Shown here: one piece after another, positions 46,501 to 57,729 of the stretch | How the letters are laid out: each line of letters opens with the position of its first letter | Numbering within the stretch: position 1 is the first letter of the stretch | Assembly: GCA_000149265.1 (NCBI GenBank) | Contig: CH003004.1 | Location: forward strand, 154,904 to 218,903 | Source: Ciona savignyi | Lineage: Eukaryota; Chordata; Ascidiacea; Phlebobranchia; Cionidae | DNA length: 64,000 nt | Direction: 5' to 3' | Position numbers and translations under genes: made by a program | The notes under the pieces: generated by a model | Database searches by the model: none | Told to the model about the DNA's origin: nothing | The model's input: only the letters and a program-made list of their open reading frames with translations

Positions 46501-49500
46501 TTTTGAGCGAGATGTCTTGCTTCATTGAAAAGGATCTCCAACTTTGTCGCTTTTTCGGACCACTTATCATACACGGTCGAAGCACCTTCACTTTCGAGTT
46601 CAGATATTAAGATTCGAAATTTACGTTTGTTTACAAATAATTCCTTTACAGCACGGTGAATCGGTTCGCGCTCATCCGACACGATCACAGATTCCTGTAC
46701 CTTTTCTATGTCATAAATAAATTTAGCTTCGGCAGTCATTAGGTCTATTTCCAGCTTTGAATCGTCGACACTATTGTCAAATGCCTTTCATTAATATCCA
46801 ACAGTTCAATTTTGTCTTCATTAGCTTCAGTCATGCCTTTTCCTTGTTTTCTGCCGGGTCTTGATCACTTGAGGTCAATCAACGCCGACGTGGTTGTTAA
46901 GTTACTGTTACGGTGCCACGCAATGAAGTTGACGCGCTATCTCCAATTCCTTTATTTGGTGTTTTAGCGGTAACTAAAAGAAACATAAATTAGTGCGAGA
47001 CATTATAAAAAGAAAAAAACATAACAAAATAATACCTTAACAATTGCACGTCCGTAACTTCTTTTGACTATTTATCATTTACTAAATAAATCACTGCCTC
47101 CTCGCAGCCGTCGTACCCAAAAAGGACTATACAATACCAAAACGTAAATTCGTTCAAGGACAATCATAGAAATAAAAAGTACAAAATTAACCAACCATAA
47201 AATATCACTGAACCAACAAACTACTGCAGAGGTGAAGTAACATACGCGGTCTTACGAATGGTACCTTCTTAGTCATGGTAGGTATTTTTTTGTTGAATAA
47301 CAATTGTGGTAATTCCCTAAAGTTTGTACGATTGGAAGCAGCATGTGTTAAGTCTTCGCGTCGGTGTTTAGTTTAGCCGTAAAGTTGTGTAATAGTGGAA
47401 AAGAGCTTCGTCAAATAAGGATGTTGCATGTGCATTTCCTGGCTGTTAAATGAACAAAGGTACCGAATGTACGGAGCGGTACCATTTCGAAATACTTAAG
47501 CACAATTTTGGAGGGTTTTGAGTTTAGGTTGCAGATCCAACCTTTAATTTTAATTGTAAAGAAATATTTTTGTGGCAAAAGTTCCTATGGCAGCACCTTG
47601 AATGACCGTCCCTTTTGCTAGGTTTTTGCATTGGAGAGATAGGAAGAATAAGTGGTTGTACGCCTACTATATATAAACATGGGCTTCGTGACTAGCGTAA
47701 CTCGAACTCGAAACACACAGCCCGCAAAACAGTGTTAAAATAATAAAAATAAAAATCCCGATTACCTTCCAGAATATGCCAACACCAGAGTGAAATGCTG
47801 CACCGCCAAACATACGGGTTTAGTCAGCTGGCTGTCATTAGCACGGGCCAGGTTGAAAGCATGGTATGGCAGCCAGCACACTATGAAGACCGAAACGAGG
47901 GCGGTAACCATACGGGTGACTCTTTTACGTGTTTGATTCGATTTCTGAGACTTGGTACCTGGTCGGAAAAGTAGGTTTTAAAACGTTTCAAGATAAATAT
48001 TGATAAATAGGGTGATTAAGAAAGAACCCAGACAGGCAATTGGCTACATGTGCAACTGGTTATTTCTACTTTCTAACGTTAGCTTTATTAAATAAATAGA
48101 CAGACGGAGGTGGTGGGAAATAGTGGGTGGCAAGTCGGTTGTGTTCGTGGAAAGGCACTTAGTCGTTTTCAACACATTATTGCCTTGTTACTCGACCGTT
48201 GGTAGGAGAAAAAGTAACAATATCCCTTGTTATAAGCCCTCATGTGGTTTTCCATCCCCAAGAAGAAAATTAAAAACGTGAGATTTCTATCTAGTCTCAC
48301 CTACAGCCATAGGCTGCGATATCCTTTTTAGTATCTGAGCGTAGCAGAGCGAAATGACAAGTAGTGGGAGAACGAAAGCGAGAACAAAGTTACAGACGAA
48401 CCACACAACCAGTTGCCGATGCTCTTTGAAACTGCACCACCCCGCCATGTTGTTTATTACACTGTGACAAGAGAGAGGGAATTACACGCGGGGTTTAATC
48501 TGTACCGAAAAAATAACAATATCAGAGTCAATTTTAGTAAAGTTAAATTATTTTTACCAGAACCAAACTTATTTACGGGGGATCGTGGAGTATTTCGGCT
48601 ATTTTCCCCAAAATACTGGAGTCAAGCCCCAAAAGACCGGGTTATTTGTTTTTTTGAAATGCCACTAACTAGAAACCAAAAATTAACAATTAAACTCACG
48701 CATTTATATCAAACACCTCTGATTGTACAGCAGCCGCTGTCCTGCAAACAAAAAATAAAACCTAAATGACATAGTACTTTAAAACACAATTAAGTTTCTA
48801 AATGTAAATTATTCTCCGAGATCAAATAATTAGCCGAAAGCTATGCCAAATCATATCATATGTTTCGCTATCTAACACCCTTTCAGGGTGGGATGTAACA
48901 GCATTGGCAGCACAAAGGTTAATGTTTAAGCTCACATAAATACAGAGCAACTTACACGTTTGTATCGAAGTTATCATAAGTACCACTTGCACTGTCGTCG
49001 TCATAGTCATCGGAATAACTGTAATCCGTGGCAACCTCCTCTATAAAAAATGAGTTTAGTGTTAAACACATTTAAAAGAATGGTGTAAGCTAGTTTTGTA
49101 AAACAAATAAGTATTTATTGCATATACGTTTTCACAGGCAAAATGAAAGAACAGTAGCCTAATCGAATACGGCCGTCTGTAACAACATGTGCCCTAGACC
49201 AGTACTTCCGAAGTTTTTGATCTCGCGTTCCCTTTAAATCAGTGTTTCCCAACCTTTTTTGGTCGCAGACTATTTCCTTGCCAGCGAAAGTCTTTGCGGA
49301 CTCAAAGTGCATCAATTTTCAATTATCGTAAGTCAAAAGTGTAGCGTAACTGGACTATGTGCATACGATACACTACTACAAACTTAAAATTACCTTGAGT
49401 TACAATGTCTCGTTGATAAAAACATATACCTGCTGTTTATAGGCCTAACGATCAAAAACATATAAAAGTTTTATAAATTGTTGAAGTGCTTGCGAACTCA

Positions 49501-52500
49501 TTTAAACCTTCCACGGACTCATTTGAGACCGCGGACTCGGGTTGGGAAACACTGCTTTAAATTTATTACAATTTTCTGCGACCCGTTTTTACGTTTAATA
49601 TCCTAAACAGATTGAAATATACATAAAAAGCTACAATATATATAGTAGTTTGTGTGAAATTGATGTATACTTTGCGGCCCCTAAAAGTCTTTGCACGCAC
49701 CCCAGTTTGGAAAACCAAACCCTGCCCTAGACAAGGCAAGGTTGTTTCTTAACCCTTTGACCACGACGGAACTTTTGCCGTTTTTGGCAGTTTTGAGTAA
49801 GGTTGCTTTGACCTCGTTTGCTGCGAATACTGTTGGACTTAGGGAAAAATAATCTATAACAAAGTTGTCCAGTATATAATTTTCTACAAATTAGTATTTT
49901 TATTATTTTGATGACGTCGTAGAATTTGTAATGACGTCAAAATCCATACTTTATACTCTAATTACTGGTTACTGGTAGCTTGTAGAAGATAGTAATGTAT
50001 TACAAAGTTGTTCAGAATGAAATTTCCTACAAAGTTATGTCTTTTATTTTTTGATGACGTAAACTAAGCGTGATGACGTCACCCATGACTGACAAATAAG
50101 GCATTTCATCACCAGAATCACTGTCGGCTTTGGTCATGCTGGCAGCCTGATCGGCGGTAAATTGTCATATTTCTTCTGAATATCAAATAATAATTCAATA
50201 ACAAACAGAACAAAGACGAAAAAATGAATAAATATCAATAGTAATAAAAAAAAGTCGTATACACATATGTATACATATATCGTTGAAAGATCGAAAATGA
50301 CTGGTAAAAGCGAAAACAAAGATTGCTACTGCTAGTTTTATTCTCACAGCAACTAGTGTAACAATTTTAACTCCCCAGAACACAAAAAAGCGATGTTATG
50401 CTTAAAAGTTAAACTAGATACAAAAATTTTGAAGAAACATGTTTGAAGCAATATTACTCAAAAATTTTAAATGCAAAGGTTATGTTTTTATGCGTTATTT
50501 CGAAAGATCTATTCAAATGCTTTCTAAAAATATAAAAACTAGAAAAATCCCCCAAGAAACGACTGAATTGTGCATTTTTTTTTCGGGGACACTTCTCGGT
50601 TACAAATATGTAACCGTCGTGGTCTAAGGGTTAAATTTGATCCCGTTGAAATTTTGGCTTGAACAAAAATAATAAATATCGTATATATTACGACACAATA
50701 GATTCGCCATCAATACAAAGCGTAGATATAATTTCCAAATTTTAACTCACCATTTGTTTTCCTACCAAGGGTACTAATTCTTTATCCTAACCCATTTTAC
50801 AAGATTTTTTTGTTTTGTAATTAACTAAAAACCACTCGCTGGCTGGACACTTGTGTCCTTGGTTTAGGGAATAGTTTAAGTAAGCGCAACAAATAACTTC
50901 GTTTTTCCTATTACAAGTAAAATTTGCTAAAAAACAGCAATTTGTGTTCCTGTGTTTTTCCTTTTTTGTGCTAGAGTCTGGAATTCATAGTTGAAACATA
51001 ACTTATAATCATTCAGTAAACGTCAGCCCACAAACGCTCATGTAACAATTCAATTACCTTCGAATTCTATTCGGCAGTCACAGTTTTGCACTTTTGCTTT
51101 GACCAAAATAAATATGATGCTGAAGAAGCCGATAACCCAAATCACAGCGCTTATAATGGTGACGGCTCTTCGGCTGCGGAATTTCGCAACTTTGCTGCTC
51201 ATCGCGTGATTGATTGCCATGTACCGGTCAACTGACATCATGGTCAGAAACAATATGGAAGTGTAGTAGTTCAGCATTCTATAACGCATGCAAAGCGTTG
51301 GGGGAATTAGGAATTAAATAAAAAGAAATTGATGTCACGCTAGTAATTTGTCATATTTAACACTGTCCGACCGAGTAGGTTGGTGGGTTAGTGTTTCGCC
51401 TTTAAGGCTATAGGGTTTCAAAACTGGTCGATAGTTAGTCGATGGTGTTCTTGGGCAATGCACTTTATAAAAAATTGCGTGAACCCAGCGGATTGGCGGG
51501 TTTTGCTAAGTTATGGCACGTCTTAACTATTACACAACACACTGAAATTGCTCTCGTAATCCTACGTTGTGCGCCATTTAATCTAACAATTACTCGTGTG
51601 AGAACGCTCCCTTGGGTACACGCGGATATTCTGACGGCTTCGCGTGTGATCACGCCTCTCGCATTTTTCCACGAGGATAAACATAAACATCCTATAATGA
51701 ATCATTACGACTTTCATAAAATCACTGGGTCGGAGTGGCAATGGCAGTTTCTAGCACAAAAACCGGTCCCGCTGTTTTAGCAGTTAAGGACAAGTGTGTG
51801 AAGTTACTATTGGGTAGCGTTAATATTGCTTACCTAATACTTTCTGTGATTTTACACCAAGCCGTTCCGTACACCCAAGCCCCATTGAGTTTGGTCGACG
51901 CTTCGAATGGCAGAATAAAAAGGAACATAAAATCTGCAATAGCCAACTGGACCACGTATACATTGGTCACCGTTTTCTTGTACTCACTGAAAAAAAATAT
52001 TTTAACACATTAGTTATTAGTACTATAGTTAAACAATGTTTTCTTTCGACCCGCTAAATGTTATTAAGATTTTGCTTTTCGATATATTTTTTAATGTAAA
52101 TTCAGATTAAAAATTAAAAACCCAAAAACGTTGGTATGTATCTCACAAACTTTGTTTCAGTCGCTTCCTACAAACACGTTTTTTTGTGAACTGAAAGAGG
52201 TTATGTAATGCGACTTTAGCATGTATACCTTCAACAAAATATCAATTGATGCAGTTTACCTAAGAATTACAATGATGTATATGACCAGAGCGTTCGCCAT
52301 TAGTCCGATCACTGCGATCACGATGTAGAGGATTGGAATAAAAGCGGATGAATCCGGCGAGCAAACGAGGCGCAGACCATCGGTCGGTGACGCGGTTGTC
52401 CAGGTGCCTGATGTAGAATAGGATATGATATTTTTGTTTATTTCCGTGAATAAAAAAAACAAGGGATTAGCACACGGGCAGTTATCAGATTCCTCACCCC

Positions 52501-53566
52501 ACCGTCGGGTTACCGGAGCTATTGCAATGTGTTGTGTGCGATTCAGACGTTCCTTTAATATTGGTATAACCCATTATTCCACTAGGTTCAGCCAATGTCA
52601 GTAAAGTGACTTGTACAAGGACATACCGGCATACTAGCGACCAGTTTTGAACCTACCACCTTTCGTCAGAAAGGCGACGCACTAAACCGCCTAGCTAAAC
52701 TGTCGGAAACAAATGTATGTCGATTATTTATTTTGCTGCGTCCGCCACATAACGACACACCTAAAGGTCGATTAGTTTAATCCTTTGCGCAAGCAGGTCA
52801 CAGTCGTGTGGGCGAATGGTCAAAAATACAAAATTCGATACAAGTAATGGTCTTAGTTAAGAGACTGACACCATCCTGGGTTCAAAACTTAGCGTGGTAA
52901 AAAAAAATTTAACCAGGGAGGAGCTGTGTGACCGAATGACGAGGCTCATTGAAGTTTCGGAACTTTTTTTTGCCAAGACAAGTTTTGAATCCATGATGGG
53001 TACGGGCCGTTTTTGTATATATAAGGAGGTATATGTAACGGTCGCGTTAACCATAAAAAAACTCATGCAAAGAAAATACAAAAACACACATTTAACCAGT
53101 GTTCCGGGGGCTGGGCTCGTTAAAACCACATCCCAGATAAAACAATAAAGGCAAGCTATTAAAAAATAAATTTAGACATATGTTGTTATATTTATACTAA
53201 AATGAACCTATATGTAAAACAGACGTTGCATGAGAAAGAAGGAGTGAGTAATTCTGTTTACTAAATATTTGTGGTCGTAATACCTAACTATGGAACCAGT
53301 CGCCAACTATTAGTGTAAAGCGTACACCAATTAAGTGCACGCAAACGTCAATAACCGGAAATGCACGTCAATTTAGAGACATTATGAACATAATCTCACT
53401 CAGAAACTACGCAAAAAAAAGATTAAACATTATAATGTATAGCTTACTGATTTTTTTTATATAAAGCATAGACTACCTTATAGCTGAGATTAATATACAT
53501 AAATACTTCGCATATTATACCTTCGGATGCGTTGCGTCCCATTGTTTCTGTAGTTGTTGACGACAT
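43567..53566 (-). CDS. Class A peptide G-protein-coupled receptor (somatostatin/opioid/chemokine-like group)
   Basis: Nine coding exons: 53521-53566, 52260-52407, 51834-51986, 51058-51278, 48956-49040, 48301-48431, 47766-47958, 44186-44332, 43567-43693. They join in frame to 416 residues. The extracellular N-terminus has an NAS glycosylation site; TM1 has ...GLMANALVIYI; TM2 LAIADFMFLFILPFE; TM3 ends in SVDRY (DRY motif); TM4 has a conserved Trp; extracellular loop 2 is acidic and Tyr-rich; TM5 LPLLVISLCYAQIL; TM6 has CWLPYH; TM7 has MLNPFLY in place of the usual NSxxNPxxY. The tail is Ser/Arg-rich. TVTNVYVVQLAIAD and the TM6 Cys-Trp-Leu-Pro resemble somatostatin, galanin, opioid and allatostatin-C receptors. 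The ligand cannot be read from sequence. A BEL/Pao element sits in intron 7 and should be spliced out. Confidence 0.9.
43734..43965 (+). repeat. tRNA-like SINE (family A), forward copy
   Basis: Forward copy lacking the first bases; tail 'aacatggatatcctatccta'. Last intron of the GPCR gene. Confidence 0.75.
44546..44882 (-). repeat. 3' LTR of BEL/Pao element
   Basis: 337 bp, TG...CA ends with 'tgttac/gtaaca' inverted tips. Three substitutions versus the other LTR. Confidence 0.95.
45030..46739 (-). CDS. gag: BEL/Pao Gag fused to C-terminal Pol remnant
   Basis: 569 codons. Residues about 100-280 form the retrotransposon Gag core (LEIFNGNPLHFPSWNTAF, QYLSGEPRSVVEGYFL). Three zinc knuckles follow: CX2CX4HX4C at 333-346, CX2CX5HX4C at 367-381 and CX2CX4HX4H at 387-399, the pattern of BEL/Pao Gag. 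From about residue 447 the sequence switches to the extreme C-terminal part of a BEL/Pao Pol (DVYVKRR, TNQFWGTW, RWPLSRI), so protease, reverse transcriptase and most of integrase have been lost by internal deletion. The last 25 residues drift from the family, suggesting a frameshift. A short upstream frame at 46834 in another phase (MTEANEDKIELL) may be the original N-terminus cut off by an indel. Confidence 0.85.
   Translation of the reverse strand: MTAEAKFIYDIEKVQESVIVSDEREPIHRAVKELFVNKRKFRILISELESEGASTVYDKWSEKATKLEILFNEARHLAQNALEKLRQTNLSKNHTSSFTSSYTLPIKLEIFNGNPLHFPSWNTAFDALVDSNANTCAAQKLNLLQQYLSGEPRSVVEGYFLLQSGEAYNQARKTLKQRYGNDSLITKSFTDKLFAWPKILANDSKGLRRFSDFLNQIVAAKSQLNELGILDYPNESTKIIARLPPFIINKWRDIALEYKSSHQGTYPPFERLAKFVTLQSERENIPELQGIGSTTDRRGNLQGRQANSFYNASNKSSEYLQQQVNDSSQTLNCTYCKSYNHGLNNCNTFMRLRLCDRKEFLRINNLCYGCGSSDTHIARECTHRATCKICKRTHLTSLHVQWTPQPYCNSLHRCYAADTNARIRSPPPFSKLVKQHRTDKGNLIKAGCPKPLISTDNLTLQKRTLLSPQRAFEKDVYVKRRCKKVDYRTNQFWGTWREKLFRNFQPRWKWQKENANNQVGNGAMKNYDRPGNRWPLSRIFETYRSSAGPTVEGGERDRYDLWNKCIITR
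46906..47242 (-). repeat. 5' LTR of BEL/Pao element
   Basis: 337 bp, near-identical to the 44546 copy. It would carry the element's promoter, as in LTR elements generally. Confidence 0.95.
49240..49554. mobile_element. hAT-type miniature element with perfect 8-bp duplication
   Basis: 315 bp, inverted ends 'cagtgtttcccaacc' and 'ggttgggaaacactg', flanked by 'ctttaaat' on both sides (49232-49239 and 49555-49562). No coding capacity. GPCR intron 4. Older relatives at 11639 and, as an end only, near 1153 ('cagtggttcccaac'). Confidence 0.9.
49753..50630. mobile_element. Non-autonomous piggyBac-type element
   Basis: 878 bp bounded by TTAA at 49749-49752 and 50631-50634. Ends 'ccctttgaccacgacgg' and, inverted, 'cccttagaccacgacgg' match at 16 of 17 bases. 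TTAA target plus CCC start is the piggyBac signature. The interior repeats 'gatgacgtc' motifs and has no transposase. GPCR intron 4. Confidence 0.88.
51361..51696 (+). repeat. tRNA-like SINE (family A), forward copy
   Basis: Forward copy with head 'tccgaccgagtaggttggtg', an extra segment near 51610-51660 and tail 'gaggataaacataaacatcc'. GPCR intron 3. Confidence 0.75.
52423..52703 (-). repeat. tRNA-like SINE (family A), reverse copy
   Basis: Full-length reverse copy immediately upstream of the second GPCR coding exon; it begins 16 bases beyond the exon's acceptor. Confidence 0.8.
52801..53060 (+). repeat. Second SINE family with Ser/Leu-tRNA-like head, two units
   Basis: 'agtcgtgtgggcgaatggtc' and 'gctgtgtgaccgaatgacga' resemble the 5' part of class II tRNAs (TGGCCGAATGG A box). 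Each is followed about 70 bases later by a B-box-like 'gggttcaaaactt' or 'gttttgaatcc'. Fragments of the same family occur near 24822, 34460, 44480 and 58068. Not an intact tRNA. Confidence 0.5.
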
Positions 53567-55419
53567 TTTACGAGAACTTTCTGATTTGTTTGCAGAATCG
53601 TCCAGGAGAAATTGTCACAGCAAATTTTCTATTTTCTCCTTCGGCCAGTTGGCCAATAAGGCGCTTATAATAAACCTAAAAGAACTCTGCATTTAAAGGA
53701 CTAAATTTAAGAAACAGCATGGTGTCCTCCACATTTCTCCTACGTTTGTTAAATTACTCGCCCAGTGTGACGCCTCAGCTTATACGAGTGAGAAAAACAT
53801 CCATTTTTTGAACCTCGACCGACCGTTTTCTGGATTATACGGCCAATAGCTGTTCTGCTTTACAAATATACACCAGTAGAAATTTATCGGACTGCATCAA
53901 ATGCTGCTGGTATCCAGTCGTCAGCTGATTACTTTTAAGAGGCGAATTCTCTGACACATTCGTTCTATAGCGAGATTTCTCAGGAAACATTGCATTGGAA
54001 TTTTCACCCGTTTACGTCACCGCAATTGATACTGTACAAAGCGTTTGCTGTTGCACGTATCCGTGCATTCAGAATCGAATTTCAATGAATAAGTTGGGTG
54101 AAATAGGAGCAACACTTTGCGAACCTATAAGCTCAGCTTTTCCACACCTTAGCCCTTTCTTCCGACCCGCTAAAGCGTACTGGTTGTTTACTATAATTGC
54201 GGACGTGACTTTTTATCCATTTTAATCAACAAATTTTACTGACTCATTATTATAATGGGCGAACAGGAATCGCGTCTTTAAAATATATTGGCCTACTGGC
54301 CCTGTTATAGCACGTATGATCAGCCGAAAGGTAATGGGACCTAAACCAACTTCTTGCTTGTTGAAGCAATGCAAGCCAATGCATTAATGGACCACACAAA
54401 AACTTCAAATATGTCTTCATCGCAAGCAACACACTTCGATAGCTAACAAAGCCAACTGGAATGGCAGTGAGCTATCGCACTCCTTATCTTATTTTAATGT
54501 AATTTGAAAGATATCAAATTTGTGGTTTGTTTTCACTACCGCGGCTTCCATTGGGAATTCTTGTACATTGTAATAGATATGAAACGCCCACAGCTTTTAG
54601 AGTACTTAATATGCATCGTAATTATGTAGCCGTAGCGGCAATTTCTGCTTGTGTGTGTTTTGTTTTTAAAAAATCACATTTGTTAAAGGTTTTTACTAGA
54701 AATCAGCACGCTACAAATTAAAGGCAAATTTAAAGTATTGAACTGAATTTAAACTGGCTATAATTAAACAATCAACGGAAAACACGAATGCTAGATTGAT
54801 GAGAATGATAAAAAGACAAAGCTCTTAAAAGAAACGCTTAAAACAAAAATGCTTCAAATTTTCATTTCAATATGTGGTGTCTTTTTAATTGGTGTTCTAT
54901 AGACGGATGGTATGTTTTTAAATCGCTCTTACGTAATAATTACACAGTAACGATGCACTAAATTGACTAAAACAAGGTGTGGCAAGATTAACCAATCCGA
55001 ATAGAGCACGTTACCGACACAACGATTGAAATATTGCTGTAGTTACCCTTACGTTCCCTCCGAAGAAGTCGGTGCATTTTTGAAGTGTACGATTTCTTTT
55101 AAATAAGCTATTTTGCTAGCAATGTACCATAAAATAGTCGATTCCCGCATGGTAAACTAAATTACATTATTCATAGTGTCATTTGTATAAAGGAAGGAAC
55201 TCAGGCCCACAAGAGCCGAAAACATGTGCTAGCGACATTACCTTTAGTTTTGATAATTCCGTTCTAACGTATTCATTACGGTCGTCATGGGTTTATCATT
55301 AATATTTGCCAACACTTAGAAGAAAACGCTTATCGTCTCGTATTTAAACAGAAGAAACCGCCATACCTGCAAAACAGTTTTACAAATACGCCCACCGAAC
55401 CACACTGCATATCAAGACT
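53567..55419. other. Divergent intergenic region between GPCR and knottin gene
   Basis: About 1.85 kb without a gene I can support. It should hold both promoters. 'tatttaaac' at about 55340, some 80 bases before the knottin start codon, is a possible TATA-like box. No repeat family member recognised. Confidence 0.5.
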
Positions 55420-57016
55420 ATGGTTAACGTCATTTGGCTACTCTTGCTTTTTGCAGTTCTCGGAAATGTGGCGGTAAGTAAAAATGTGCGTAGTTGGCAA
55501 AGTACATAATGAGTTTGGAAGTAAATTATCAATATATACAGCTTGTTATTCATATAGGACTATATGTATAATCGGTGCTTTTTTTACTTTTAGTCGGTTC
55601 CAACAAAAAATGGCGCCCTGCAGATATATGATTTTATAGATGACGAAACAATAAGGTAAAGTAACAATAACATATATGAAATTTGAAATTGGTTTAAAAT
55701 AAACATATTTAAATGAGTAATATGTGTGAGTGTCTACCTTTATTGCCATAATATAAGCGCTTATTAAAAACTCGATTATTTCGTTACAATAACTGCATCA
55801 TATCATTTTAATTAACCTGAAGTAACCTTACTACAATGGAAAGTTTTGAACACCTAAGCTGTCTAGTAAAGTACTTTCATACGTTAATAGCAACGATAGA
55901 AATTGTGTCCTTACTAGTTTATGACAATGTTATCACGAGATAGAGACTGTAACAATGGTAATCAATAGATTACCTGGCACGCAGTTTGGTTATCTGAGTT
56001 ATTACAGTTTTTTGTTGTATATACATATAAAGTCAGTAACAGATCTCCAATTTAAATACATTGATTTCTCATTTTAGTAACGATCGTCACACCCCAGCAG
56101 TTAAGTGTTAACAGTATACAGTCGCACAGACAAATTACCAAGATGAATATCTAACGGTCAATACCAGTTTTCTAGAAAGTTAACGAGGGAATATAATTGG
56201 ACAATTTTGTCCCTACAGGAAGGGTCTTCGTGACCAGCAAATCAAACTGGCTAAGCCAGTTTACAGAGAAAAAGCAGTCCCGTGGCCGACAAAAAACGAA
56301 GAAAACTCCTTGAAGTGTACAGGTATAGCCCAGCCTTGCCTGACGTCGGTGGAATGCTGTGGTTATCCGGACATTGTATGCGTGTAAGTACTCTATATAT
56401 TGTTAGTTCTCATAATTCAAAAAGCACAGGTTTGCGCACCCTGGTTAGACCCACGATTTTGGGCCGAATATGGTTGCGGGTTATAGTATTCGATAGCCAA
56501 TTTGATTTACTTTTCCCTGAAGGCTACGTGACAAAAAAATAAGTGTTTACTTAAGTTTAACATACATCGCTTTGAAATTATAGTTACTTCTATAGATTTT
56601 TTATCTTTTTAATGCATGGCCTCAGTAAACATATTAAATCTATTGCTGGCATAGGCGTAGGTCAGGGGTGGGCAACTTCTCTAGGCGGCGGGCCATATGT
56701 GGAAAAATAACGTTCTTGGTGGGCCGAATTATTACATAAATAGTATTCAATATCTTAATTACAGGGTATGGTTAGATACAGTTTGCGGGCCGGTTAAAAT
56801 CCCTTCACGGGCCATGCCTATAGCGTAGATCATGTCACCATTCAGTCACGTAATGGTGTATTTAAAATGCGAATGCAGAATTAATATTACCCTTTATGTA
56901 TCAGGCTTTTCATTTCGGGTTCGTCTTGGACGACAAGCTGTGCGCCAACATGGTTCGCTGAGCTAGTTGGTGGACAAAACATCATCCAAAGATCTGAAAA
57001 CAACCCTGGTTACTAG
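55420..57016 (+). CDS. Secreted cysteine-rich peptide precursor with knottin (inhibitor-cystine-knot) spacing
   Basis: Family not recognised. Four exons: 55420-55473, 55594-55655, 56219-56383, 56905-57016, all GT-AG, phases 0, 2 and 2, total 131 codons including stop. Exon 1 is a whole signal peptide (MVNVIWLLLLFAVLGNVA). Exon 2 and most of exon 3 encode a charged propeptide of about 50 residues with a basic RKGLR site. The end of exon 3 starts the Cys-rich part, C-x6-C-x5-CC-x6-C, and exon 4 adds the sixth Cys (x12-C). This C-C-CC-C-C order is that of knottins such as agouti-type and many invertebrate peptides. A weaker donor two bases earlier (56381) gives a shorter ending (stop at 56961, 111 residues) that also supplies the sixth Cys, so the C-terminus is ambiguous. 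A polyadenylation signal follows the stop at once. Role could be hormonal, antimicrobial or other; sequence alone cannot say. Confidence 0.7.
56663..56826. mobile_element. hAT-type miniature element, right end lost
   Basis: Begins 'caggggtgggcaacttctct' and follows the 16986 element closely, but lacks its last 25 or so bases. Flanks 'gcgtaggt' and 'gcgtagat' match at 7 of 8. Intron 3 of the knottin gene. Confidence 0.65.
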
Positions 57017-57021
57017 TTTCA

Positions 57022-57027
57022 AATAAA
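57022..57027 (+). terminator. Polyadenylation signal of knottin gene
   Basis: AATAAA six bases after the stop codon at 57014-57016. Its position supports this end for the gene on the plus strand. Confidence 0.55.
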
Positions 57028-57729
57028 CCGAAATGCACATTTAAAGTTGCGTAATGTTTGTCGGTGGTACCTGGTAAGCCTATATGGGCCTTATTGTATA
57101 AATAACATGTCTCTACTGTGTCTATAAAAGGTTTTGTTTGTTTAATGATAGGTTGCATGCCAATTTCATTATATATAATTACACTTGACGAGTAACGAAC
57201 TTAGTTGGCAGTTTTGACCGAGTCGTTGTGAATAATAAACTGTAAATGGTCTTCATATGAAAATGACAATCTAAAATACACGACTGTATACATAAAGAAA
57301 GTAAAGGAGGTCCGTTGTACAACTGTAGCGCCGTATTGGTATTGTCTTGTGGTATGCACTTTCTCTCCACTCAAGCTAATGGTTCTAGTTTTTCTCCATA
57401 CACAAAAAGTACCAGAGTTTGTAATGGACTTTTTTCCAATCAGTTGTGTGTTTAATGGGCGTGTCACGAGTTATCAGAATGAGATAACAAGTTTAAGGCG
57501 TGTGCGTGCGCTGGTCGTGCTGATAGTATAGCGTGGTGGGAACCAAACAGATGGTAGGGCGACCTTGCTAATTTAAACAACGTTTGGAATGTTTGACATC
57601 GAAAGAAATTACACAATAGCCAGTACGGTTCGCCAGCTGCCGTTGCTGCGGGAGGCAATTAAGGTCTTACTTCTTGTTATTTCTGTGCGTTTTTTGGTTC
57701 GATAAATTACGTACAGTTTTTAGAAAACT

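Larger units (their letters stand above)
44546..47242 (-). mobile_element. Non-autonomous BEL/Pao LTR retrotransposon (gag plus tail of pol)
   Basis: Two 337-bp direct LTRs enclose 2.0 kb. Both begin 'tgttac' and end 'gtaaca', and the element is flanked by 'tacgc' on each side (44541-44545 and 47243-47247), the short duplication expected of an integrase. The LTRs differ at only three positions, so insertion was recent. The single long reading frame runs on the minus strand, so the right LTR is 5'. Reverse transcriptase, RNase H and most of integrase are missing. I see no convincing tRNA primer site next to the 5' LTR. Confidence 0.93.
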
